The notes below the pieces were generated by a model. It was given only the letters and a program-made list of their open reading frames with translations, was not told the DNA's origin and made no database searches. Below are positions 22,805-32,170 of a stretch of 64,000 bases of DNA, piece by piece. Source of the stretch: Pollenia angustigena (lineage: Eukaryota; Arthropoda; Insecta; Diptera; Polleniidae); the NCBI GenBank assembly GCA_930367215.1, contig OV884057.1, forward strand, positions 207,069,621 through 207,133,620, given 5' to 3'. Each line of letters opens with the position of its first letter. Position 1 is the first letter of the stretch. A program made the position numbers and the translations under genes.

Positions 22805-23320
22805 TTGAAAGCATAGCCGGCCTATGGCCGGGCGCAAGGATTTTCTCCTCTTTGATAAAAACAAGTACCGGCTTCGCTAACTTAAGCTTCTCTGCCCAGC
22901 CGGCCTTCGGCCAGGCGCAAGGATTTTCTCCTCTATGGTATAACAAAAATCGGCCTCGCTAACAAAAGCTTCTTTGCATAGCCGGCCTTCGGCCGTGCGC
23001 AAGGATTTTGTCCTCCGTGGTATAGCAAATACTGGCTTCGATAACTAAAGCTTCTCTGCGAAGTCGGCCTTCGTTCGGAAACAAGGAAGATTTTAGAAGC
23101 TTTACTTAGCGAAACCGGTACTTGTTATACCATGAAGGAAAAAATCCTTGCGCCCGCCCAAAGGCCGTCTGCGCAGAGAAGCTTTAGTTAGCGAAGCCGG
23201 TTTTTGTTATACCATAGAGTAGAAAATCCTTGCGCACGGCGAAAGGCCGACTATGCAGAGACAATTTAGTAAGCGCTGCCGGCATTTGTTACAACATAGG
23301 GAAATCATTGCGCCCAAAAG
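22805..23320. repeat. Opposed 82-bp hairpin subrepeats of the foldback
   Basis: Units with GCCGGCC-TTCGGCCG-GCGCAAGGATTTT and CCGGCTTCGCTAACT-AAGCTTCT run rightward to about 23055 and in inverse from about 23095 to 23315. They have the same unit length and core as at 5706-6163. Confidence 0.8.
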
Positions 23321-23346
23321 TGTTTTCGTTATATACGTAATATATG

Positions 23347-23506
23347 CACCCAGAGAAAAAACAACAAAACCATTTTTAAAAAAATGTTGAGCATATTATG
23401 TTTAATTTAACCAATCATTGTCACCGACAACCACATTATGGTAAAATAAGTTTCTTTAAAAATAGTTTTGTTGGTTGTGACCATAATAAAACATGTTTTT
23501 CTCTTA
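23347..23506. mobile_element. CAGAGAAAA-ended MITE inside the foldback, copy 2
   Basis: Starts ACCCAGAGAAAAAACAAC and ends ACATGTTTTTCTCTTA. It matches 6197-6357, including ACCGACAACCACATTATGG and TTTTGTTG-TTG-GACCATAATAAAAC. Confidence 0.6.
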
Positions 23507-24271
23507 CATTTGTAAGTTACTAAATTTATATGAATAAAAAACACTGTTTTGCAAATTGGAAAATTTTTAATTTTTTTCTTTGGGAAATAATTCGTTTTTT
23601 CTTTTTGGGTCATTTTTCATTTTTATTTTGGGCTCTTTTTCGTTTCTTTTGGGCAAAATTTCATATATAACTTTTTGGGCCATTTTTCATGTTCTATTGG
23701 GCGATTCTTCATTTGGGCGATTTTTCATTTATTTTTTTGGGCCATTTTTCTTTGGGCGATATTTCCTACAGCCGAAAATGTTATGTCTTGTCAGTTGCAG
23801 CGTTCTTTAATTCCTGCGACGATATACAATAGTATTAAGTACAAATGTAGTATTTTTTAACAGAAACCGTATATTACGAGTCCTTACAGCATGACAATCT
23901 TTAACAATTGGCAAAACCAATCTTCAGGTTCGCATTTGCGAACTGCTCTCTTATTTTTGTGATTTGCATTCGCACTCACATTCGCTTAAATGTATGCGAA
24001 TATTTAAAGCGAATATTAAAAAAAATTATCACACCTCCTAAACTAAGAGAAATCGAAAAATAATGAAAACTTTTAAGGATATGGAAGGTTATATTTTTAA
24101 AAGGAAATAGTCTTTATATTTTTATTTTTTTTAAATTCTACAGAACCTTCCCTTTTATTTGATACCCCAAGTTTGCCTAAAATTATGAGATACTTATGGC
24201 CTATTTCCGATATGCGAAAGAAATTTGAATTGGTTTTTGTTATAAATATTTTTGAAAAATTTTAAGTTCTT

Positions 24272-25184
24272 AACAAGTTAGAGTGCTATATTCGGCTGTG
24301 CCGAATCTTTGATACCCTCGACCGACAGTTTGAATGTTTAAGGAGTAATATCTGCATGATGTTATTATTATCTTAAACTGTGACGATTTGTTATTAATTA
24401 TGGTTTTAGACGACTAAACTGTTTTCCGGTAGTAGGGTTTATATGGGGCCTAGGGTAAATTATGGAGCGATCATCACAAAATTTCACAGCGTCATTTCTA
24501 GTCCTTTAAACCTGTGACGTACCAATTTCTGTGATGATAGCTTTATTAATTATGGGGCCTAGGGTATATTATGTACCGATCTTCACGAAATTTCACAGTA
24601 TCATTTATAGTCATTTATAGTCCTATAAAACTGAGACGAGCCAAAATTTGTTGCGATAGCGTTATTTTTTACGGTTTTAGGCGTACTAAACTGTTTTCCG
24701 GGAGTAGTGTTTATATGGGGCTTAGGGTAAATTATGGACGGATCTTCACGAAATTTAACAGCGTGATTTCCAGTCCAAAATCTTATCTAATTCCATGCCT
24801 TGTTCCAGCATTTATGTTATTTTTTGTAACAAAATTATCAATTTATTTAGGTGGTGGTTCCACATTTTGATTCATAGCTCTGGTCCTACTGAACCGATTT
24901 TGCTGGATTTCAATCAAATCAAACTGCTTAGGATAACTACAAGCAATTTGGCACCAAGTTTGTTCATTTCTTTTGAGTTGTTCGAAAGTGAGCGTGTTTT
25001 CAACAGACGGACAGACGGACAAACAGGCGGACAGACAGACGGACATGGCTAAATCGACTTAGAATTACTCAAGGACCCAGAATATATATACTTTATGGGG
25101 TCTGAGATGAATAATAAAAAAGTTTCAAACGGAATGACAAACTTAATATACCCTCTTCACAACTAATTGAGGTGGAGGGTATAA
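24272..25184 (-). mobile_element. mini-me/DINE-1-like element, family 1, inverted copy
   Basis: It reads AACAAGTTAGAGTGCTATAT, then the hairpin TTCGGC-TGT-GCCGAA, then TGATACCCTC on the plus strand. It ends with the proto-microsatellite CAGACGGACAGACGGACAAA (about 25008-25043) and AGGTGGAGGGTATA. It is the inverse of 1840-3537 with a shorter internal array. Frames at 24571-25052 run through repeat sequence and are not genes. Confidence 0.8.
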
Positions 25185-25512
25185 AAAGAGGAAAAATTAT
25201 GAGGAAATGAAAAATCAAATACGAAATTTGGATATGTTTTGTCTCTAGATTAAAGAAAATATGGAAGTGTTTCTACACAGATTTAAATTTGTCAAGTGTT
25301 ATTTTTGAAATTGAATTTTTATATGTGCGTGTATGGCATTTGCTTATTTTGGTTTTTTTCTTGTTGTTAATAAATGCTTATATTATAATGTTTACAAAAT
25401 GTTAACAAAATATGTATTTGTTTGCCCGATGCTAAAAAAAATAATTTATAACGTAGGAAATTTTTTATTTGTTGTAGGGAAAAAGAGATTTTTTTTGAAC
25501 ACGTAGGGATTT

Positions 25513-26077
25513 TATCAAAAAGTAATTTTAATTTTTGGGAATACAAAATTTTAATTTCAAAAGATTTTGCTATTCGTGCTTAATTCCCAGTTTTTATTCT
25601 TGACAAAAAACACTTGAAATTTATTGTTGATGGGATAAGCTATTCCTATGCATTTCACTGGTTGCTTAGGCCAGATCATCAGGAAACTTCATCCATAAAG
25701 ATTTTAGACAAACTAAAGATATTAATCCAAATAAAACTGTTAAACGTATAAGAATTATAGCCACAGTTCTACTTGTAACAATATCAAAGCTTGAACAAAA
25801 CACATCAACAATAAACAACAGTGGGTTTATCTCATCTTACATTCCCCACTACAATTAGTTGAAATTCTCTCAACATTAATTGTATTTGTAAGTAGGTTAA
25901 GAAAAACAAAATAAAAACAACAACAACTTACAAAAGATGTTGTCAATTAAGTGTTTTTTAGGCCGTTCACTTGCCTGTTTATTATCAAAAAGTAATTTCA
26001 ATTTTTGGGAATACAAAATTTTATTTTCAAAAGATTTTGCTATTCGTGCTTAATTCCCAGTTTTTATTCTTGACAAA
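25513..26077 (+). repeat. Pair of 95-bp direct repeats
   Basis: 25513-25607 and 25983-26077 are nearly identical (TATCAAAAAGTAATTT-AATT through CCAGTTTTTATTCTTGACAA), 470 bp apart. They sit in the right part of the hAT-like element. The sequence between includes a copy of the TTAGGCCAGATCATCAGG word also seen at 16530. The arrangement suggests that a segment was copied in or tandemly duplicated. Confidence 0.7.
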
Positions 26078-26319
26078 TTGGCAAGAATAAATTTCTTCTG
26101 TCATCACTGGTATGCATGCTGGTGTTTGCATTTTTGACTTTATAAGATTTTATAACTATGCATTAAAGTATAAAACTCAGCTTACTACTGTTTTTTGATA
26201 TGTGGACATTTTTTCCATACAAATACATATTTGCTACAAATGTAGACTTCAGAACGCCGACGTAAGTTAACAATCCCGAGCACATAAAGGTTAAAGTATG
26301 CTTTGTTTATGACTATAGT

Positions 26320-27061
26320 TATAGGCCAATGATTTTAAATATTTATTACATAATAACTTTCTATACGTGTAGTCATAGTATGCCTAAGATGCAAACAAAA
26401 TATCCTTACTCTAATAAAATATTGTTAGCGCCATTTGTAAAATCATTTTGCATCAGTTCTGTCACAATATTTTAAAGAAACTTAAAAAAGTGAACAAATC
26501 GTTCATTAAAAAAAAATTGTTAATTAAAAAGCATTTAAACCAATTTTATTTTTTTTCTATTACTATGAAAGTGCATAAATATTGTTGCAAAAAGATTGAC
26601 AATTGCATGTAAGTTTGATGTTATTTTAATAGAAAAAGTATGAAAATTCTAAAAATAATTTGTAAATTATTGCGACCTAAAACAAACGATATTATGATAA
26701 CCGACGATTTTAATATAATAACAGTTATCACGTTTTTAATTATATATGTTTTTAATCATAATATGTTATGATATTTTTTAACCATTACATAATCACTTTG
26801 TATTATAATATGATTACTTCTAAACTTATTATGATTAACATGATAAGAGTAATATTTAATTTAATTATAAAAGGATGTAATAAAAACGAATAATGATTAA
26901 GGCGAAAATATTATGATGTAATATTATGAATAAATTTGGTCAGAATATAATATTTTATGGTTCTAATAATACTCGTTACAAGTTGACTACAATCATAAAT
27001 CTTTTCATAATATGTTGCTCTTTGAATAAGTTTACCACAACAAAGTTTTTTCTTTGCGTGT
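26320..27061. mobile_element. Element Y, copy 2 (left-truncated)
   Basis: CATAATAACTTTCTATACGT, AGATGCAAACAAAATAT and TTGTTAGCGCCATTTG match copy 1 at 11070-11170. The right end, TTTACCACAACAAAGTTTTT TCTTTGCGTGT, matches 11565-11602. The left third is missing. Confidence 0.6.
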
Positions 27062-27415
27062 TCAGTTACATACATTTTTAATTTTGTTTTGTTTTCAAAT
27101 AATGCGGACGACGGTTGTGCTGCTGCAATTATGCTCGATAAAGAAGAAGTACCAAGTATTTGCAGTAAAGATTGGTCTCAAGAACGAGCTGTATTGGGCC
27201 AAACCATACTGGTAATAATAGGAATTAACGACTCAGAATTACTAAAGTCCTTCTTCTCCTACTTTTTCAGTCTGCAAAGTTTTCATTGAAATGACTACAT
27301 AAAGCACTAATTAGACAACGGAAAAAGATCGGCAAATATGCAGTATGTCTGCATAATATTAAAAAATTTTAATATTTCTACAAACATGCTTCAAATTTAT
27401 GTCCAAACAGGAAAT
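27062..27415. other. Unassigned stretch with one short frame
   Basis: A 66-codon frame at 27089-27289 has a mixed composition, but I recognise no domain and see no splice or promoter context. I treat it as chance. Confidence 0.35.
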
Positions 27416-27417
27416 GC

Positions 27418-29245
27418 CACACTCACAATACTTTTACAGTAACGGACTGTAGTTTATTTAAGAAGTATTTCGTTCAGTCATTTTAAAATAAATAAACATT
27501 TGAAATTCCAAGCGAATTTATTTTTAACTGATTCTAACAGTAATTTAAACAAGTAAGAGTGCTATATTCCGCTGTGCCGAATCTTATATACCCTTCACCA
27601 TTGTGCGAGTAGAATAGAGAGCAGCTAAATAATTTTTACATATACATATACATACATATTTACAATACTTAAAACTTCATTATAAATGAAATTTAAAAAG
27701 CGAAAACTGGTAAATATTTTTTTAAAATCGTTTTTAATTTCTATTTGTTAAAATTATTTCGTTAAATATATGAAATAATAAAGAAGGGTGATAACGAAAA
27801 TCATATTGGGCATTATGCTAGTATATGTAAACAAATACGAAGGGGGTGAGGGGATTAGAAGAAGAGACGACAACCGGATTTGAACTTCGCTTTGCACAAG
27901 GACCCAGAATATATCGTTAGCTAAAATGCAAAAGGACGTAACTAACAAAAATATAATTTTACAGGAGAAGCAAAAAACTTTATGTAATGAAAACTATAAA
28001 CATGTCAGAAAACATGCTTTAATGGGTCATCCATGGAATTTTTTAAACAGATTTTAAAGGAAACCATTTCATTATATTTTGTTGAAAAAAAAAATTAGTA
28101 ATTACGTAGTTTTTCATTTATAAAATAAATACACTTGTAATTACGTCCCTTTGTTTTTTTGTTAATAAAAGCGCAATTTTTGATCCCAGAAGTGTAAAAT
28201 TTTGTGAAGACATGTAGTTCATTGGCATTTATAATAATCAATCAAAAACACGATTTAGAATTTTTTGTTAGTTACGTCTTTTTGCATTTTAGCTAACGAT
28301 ATATACTTTATAGGGTGTAGGACCTTCGGTGAAGGGATTTCAGTATTTTGGTCATAACTCTGCTATTTCTCAACCGATTTGAAAGATTTATATACCGTTA
28401 AAGAAGAAATTTGCCAGTTATTTGGGCTTTAAAAATTGGAGTCGGGAAGATCTATGGTTCCTGAAAATGGGTATTTTTCAAAAAAAAATTAATATTTTGG
28501 TCATAACTTTTTCGTATTACATCATATTACAGTCAACCGATTTGCCCAAGTTTTTCAGAAAATATTTTCTATTAAAAATTTTCGATCTTCTGATATATAT
28601 AAGGAGTAACCAAAGGTCATATTACAGTCAAAAAATTCAGGTTTTTATACAATTTTTAATACTTTTTGTATGAGAGGTACCACGCTTACTTCTCCAATCC
28701 CGCCCACATTTTGTAGGATGGTGTGTATTGATAACCTAAATGTTTGTACCTAATTTTAAAGCTTTGGCTCTTGCCGTTCTCCAGATATACAGAAAAAAGT
28801 AATTAAAATACAACACAAATGATTTTTTGGAAAAATTAGAGGCAGTCGTGGTTTTTTGGTCATATCTCAGCCATTGTTGGGCCGATCTGGCTGAATTTCA
28901 ATAGCAAGAAATGGTGGACTATATGTGATATAAATGTGGAACAACGTAGCCGCTATCATGTCTGGAGTCTCCGGAAAACACATATCAAAAATAAGACGGA
29001 CAGACGGACGGACGGATATCGTTAAATCAACTTCTCTCCTCATAAGGACCCAGAATATATATACTTTATAGGGTCTAAGATCAATATTGTAGAAATTACA
29101 AACGAAATGACAAACTTATATATACCCTTTTCTACCTGTGGTGAAGGGTATAAAAACTAAGTGCATATTAATACGGATTTTCAGTTGCAGTTAATATTGT
29201 CCGTTGATTCAGTTAATTTCTTATTTATGCATAATACAGTACAAC
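27418..29245 (+). repeat. Fragment of foldback X interrupted by a mini-me-like element
   Basis: 27418-27547 (CACACTCACAATACTTTTAC through TTTATTTTTAACTGATTCTA AC) and 29155-29230 (ACTAAGTGCATATTAATACG through GTCCGTTGATT) are contiguous in foldback X at 50915-51110. The mini-me-like element 27548-29154 splits them. The right half of foldback X is absent. Confidence 0.7.
27548..29154 (-). mobile_element. mini-me/DINE-1-like element, family 1b, copy 1
   Basis: Plus-strand order is AACAAGTAAGAGTGCTATAT, hairpin remnant CCGCTGTGCCGA, TTATATACCCTTCACC, a 1.4-kb interior, GACGGACAGACGGACGGACG (about 28996-29015), CCCAGAATATATATACTTTA and CCTGTGGTGAAGGGTATA. Interior repeats include ACCACGC-CACTTCTCCAATCCC and TGGTCATA-CT-CAGCCATT words shared with the copy at 42088. 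Confidence 0.8.
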
Positions 29246-30300
29246 ATTTTTCAGGTGATTGATTCGGGACTTAATTCTGATAATTGCTTATGAATGTAGA
29301 CCCAAAAAGAAGAACATTAGTTTGGTCATGGTAGCTCAATAAATAACTTAAAAATTAATTTGAAGTTAGTAAGTATCGTATAGGGGAATTTGTCACGTTT
29401 CAGGCTCTTTTGTTTGTCATAACTCGAGAACCACTAGTCCGAATAAGCTAAAATAAATTTAAAAAAATTAAGAATTACAATTCCTTTAATTTATTAATAT
29501 AACGTTTCGCTACATAAGCAACAGTTTCGCAGTTATAAATAAATGTATGGAGAAAAAAAAATATTTTTTGCCCAAAAAAATTTAAATTTTTTATTTTTAA
29601 TTCATAAAAAATCCAAAACGGTAAAAAAAAGTCAAGTCCTAGTACTTTCACGTTAAGTCGCATAACCTATGAACAAAATGACACATAAATCATAAAAATC
29701 GATGAACGCGTTTCGCTTTTATTCACAGTTAATTAAAGGTATGCATTTCAAAAATTTGCTGAGAAATCAAAAAAATTGTTGGGAAAAAACATGGATGACT
29801 ATTTAAAAAATAATTAAACAAAAATTTTATTTGAAGCTGTAAACAGATGACCCAAAACATAAAACAGCTGATAGGATTATCGGTTTTATTATAAAATAAA
29901 TATTTGCATACATTTTAGACAATACAAATAGAAAAAAATCAGCGCATAGTTCCGAATTTTCGCCTTAACCTTATTAAATTAAATATATATATTATTTAGT
30001 TTTATTTAACCTTTCTTTTTTTATAATTATTTTAAATTGTTTAAGCTTGATGTCTTTTTTAAAAAAAATATATTATATATTATATTTTGCTCAATATTTC
30101 GCTAACCTTTGGTTAGTTTTTAACGGAATTAAATTAAATACAAATACAATAAAAAATTAAAAGAAATATTTTTGTTTTAAATTTTTACTTATATGTACAC
30201 TAGGGATATAACTTTTTAACAATTTTTAAAAATAACAAAATTGGCATAGCACAGTCCGATAGAGCATTAAAAACTATAAGGGAGCGTATATTTATTTTTT
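29155..30300. other. AT-rich stretch, no gene
   Basis: Apart from the foldback X remnant to about 29230, I see only AT-rich sequence. The minus-strand frame 29475-29663 is phenylalanine/lysine-rich and looks accidental. Confidence 0.45.
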
Positions 30301-30307
30301 CGCTTAG

Positions 30308-30597
30308 GTCAAAAAAGTTTACGCACCAACCGCGATGAAGTTTTGAAAATTTTTAATTTTCTTTTTGGTAAGAAAAATTAATAATTAATATGTTTATTAT
30401 AATTAGTTGATATGTTTATTTAAAACAAAAAATAGCTCAAGTATGAAATTTTATTAATATTTAGAGATGGTAGGAGATTTTACCGGAAACTAAAACAAAC
30501 AAAAATTAAAAAAGAATAAAAAACACCGTTAAAATTATCAATATTCAATATTGCATTGGTTAAGAAAAACTAATTGGTGCGTGAACTTTTTTGAGAA
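30308..30597. mobile_element. MITE with TCAAAAAAGTTTACGCACCAA ends
   Basis: GGTCAAAAAAGTTTACGCACCA near 30308-30330 is mirrored by TTGGTGCGTGAACTTTTTTGA at about 30573-30593. The interior is AT-rich. Such ends are known in Tc1/mariner-like MITEs; here the superfamily is inference. Confidence 0.55.
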
Positions 30598-30894
30598 AAA
30601 TTGCAAAAGATTATGATTTTCGTGGTTACAAGGACATGGTTGACCTCATGGTACTATGCCAAAAAATTGGTCATACCCCTAATGTACACATATTGGTTAG
30701 GTCAAGTTTTATTTAAAGAGATATGTTTTAATGACTTGAAATATTTTAAGGTCCATCATTACTCCAAAACGATTGAAACTAGATAAAAAATTGTATAGTT
30801 CAAAGCAAATTTAGAGCTGTATATGTAAATATATATGTGCAAAATCAAAACAAATAATAATTTACAAACATGCATACTTAGCGGGAAAAAGAAG

Positions 30895-31230
30895 GAGTAC
30901 GGAGGCCTTCTAAAAGGCCTCTGTTCCTCTTCTTTTGGATAAACAAGGCCTTCTCGCTCCATTCCATACTCATATCTTTTTTACACGCGTTGTCATTGCG
31001 GAGAAGGCCTTCCGCTTTCCTTTCTTTCGCCAGAGCTTCTTAAAGGCATTCAAATAAATGGCTCTTAGAAGGCTTTCCAGAGAATGACTGTCAAAAGGCC
31101 TTAGAAAAAAGGTTATCTTGAAGGGTTCTTAAGAAAGGTATGTCAAAAGGCCTTTCAATTAATGGCTGTTAAAAGGCCTTTCAGACCATCCTTCTACAAA
31201 TGCCTTTGATTTAAGGTCATATTGAAGGGC
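30895..31230. repeat. Cluster of AAAGGCCTTT-type palindromes in degenerate 40-50-bp units
   Basis: AGGCCTT or a close variant occurs near 30903, 30917, 30948, 31005, 31065, 31097, 31148, 31175 and 31203. It is usually preceded by a CTGT(C/T)AAA or TTAAA word. The units look like a decayed tandem array with the palindrome retained. No coding. Confidence 0.6.
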
Positions 31231-31498
31231 TATCAGTCTAAAACATTAACGAATATTTCCTTACAAATGAAATTAGAAGACCGAATAGGTTTCATGTACA
31301 TATTAGATCTCCAATATAGAATATGAAACAACACTTAACTTTTTATATATGTATGTATACCTATTTTACAAACGTATGTTTATATATTTTATTAAACTTA
31401 TTGTAGTTTAATAACACATGTGATACCTATTTTTTTATTGAAATAATCAAATTTGCTAAATATTGTAAAATAGATTGTAAATAAAAGTATATAATAAA

Positions 31499-32093
31499 AA
31501 CAAGTAAGAAAGTACAGTCGGTCAAGCCCGACCATATGATACCCTACACCACAGTATTTAAAAACACAGAAATTGCCCCCTACCTCCCCTTGTGGTCCTT
31601 TTTTTGAAAAACTGTATAGCTAATGTGTCCCTATAGATATGGATCTATCTATGTTTTAAATTTCATTAAAATCGGTTTGAGAGGCACAAATCGCCCCTAT
31701 CTCCCTTCGTGGTCCTATTTTTAAAAAAAATGCATACATTCTATGTCCATATAGATATGGTTCTATCTATGTTTTAAATTTCGTTGAAATGGGTTTGATA
31801 ATTTCTGAGAGGAAGAAATTTCCCCCTATCTTCCCTCGTGGTCCTTCGATTCGGCCCATTTTCAATAGGGTTGGTCCTTGTGCCAATAAGAACCCATGAC
31901 CCAAATTTCATCAAATTATCTCCAAATTGCGACCTATACTTTGCGCACAAGGTTACATGGACAGCCAGCCAGCCAGAAAGTGATTCTAAGACGATCGGTA
32001 TACTTTTAGGTGGGTCTAGGACCAATATTTTAAGGCGTTACATACATCAGCACAAATGCATAATACCCTCTCCACTATTGTGGTGTGGGTATA
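31499..32093 (-). mobile_element. mini-me/DINE-1-like element, family 2, inverted copy
   Basis: It begins AACAAGTAAGAAAGTACAGT with the hairpin GTCGG-TCAAGC-CCGAC, then CATATGATACCCTACACCAC. It ends CCTCTCCACTATTGTGGTGT and GGGTATA. Two to three internal units carry the CTCCC-TCGTGGTCCTA block. The 104-codon frame at 31838-32152 is a translation of the repeat. Confidence 0.8.
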
Positions 32094-32170
32094 ACAAAAC
32101 TTTTAAGCACAAGTACCTATCTTCCTTAATGAACAAAACTCAACTAAAATGATTAACATTATTGTTTTTA

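Larger units (their letters stand above)
22480..23773. mobile_element. Foldback element, complete copy with 9-bp target duplication
   Basis: Ends are GGCTGTAGGAAAAATCGCCC and GGGCGATATTTCCTACAGCC. GAAAATGTT is exactly duplicated at 22471-22479 and 23774-23782. Each arm (22480-22690 and 23575-23773) is made of GAAAAAT-GCCCAA motifs. Between them are about six 82-bp GC-rich units in two opposed sets (22805-23320) and a CAGAGAAAA-ended MITE (23347-23506). Drosophila FB elements also have long repeat-built arms and 9-bp duplications. No protein is encoded. Confidence 0.8.
22141..23826. mobile_element. MITE M (33-bp TIR) split by a foldback insertion
   Basis: The left part (22141-22479) matches 58379-58690 closely, including TACTGCGTCGATTGG-CCCGGTCCCATATTTG and GCTGTAAGCCGCAGA-TCACCGG. 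The right end (23774-23826) completes it with GTCAGTTGCAGCGTTCTTTA, the inverse of the left terminus. The foldback 22480-23773 sits between. Confidence 0.8.
21968..26109. mobile_element. hAT-like element with 8-bp target duplication, host to a nest
   Basis: It starts CAGTGATGCCAAC and ends GTCATCACTG. The flanking octamer GTATGCAT is identical at 21960-21967 and 26110-26117. CAGNG ends with 8-bp duplications are the hAT pattern. The interior includes a MITE (22141-23826) that itself holds a foldback, a mini-me-like element (24272-25184), and a direct duplication of 95 bp (25513-25607 and 25983-26077). Removing the insertions leaves roughly 1.5 kb without transposase motifs. Confidence 0.8.

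Noticed and set aside
22719..22962. Overlapping 75- and 79-codon frames on opposite strands
   Set aside because: Both lie in the foldback subrepeats and reflect the palindromic structure.
31838..32152. 104-codon frame
   Set aside because: It lies inside a mini-me-like element and translates repeat sequence shared with other copies in other frames.
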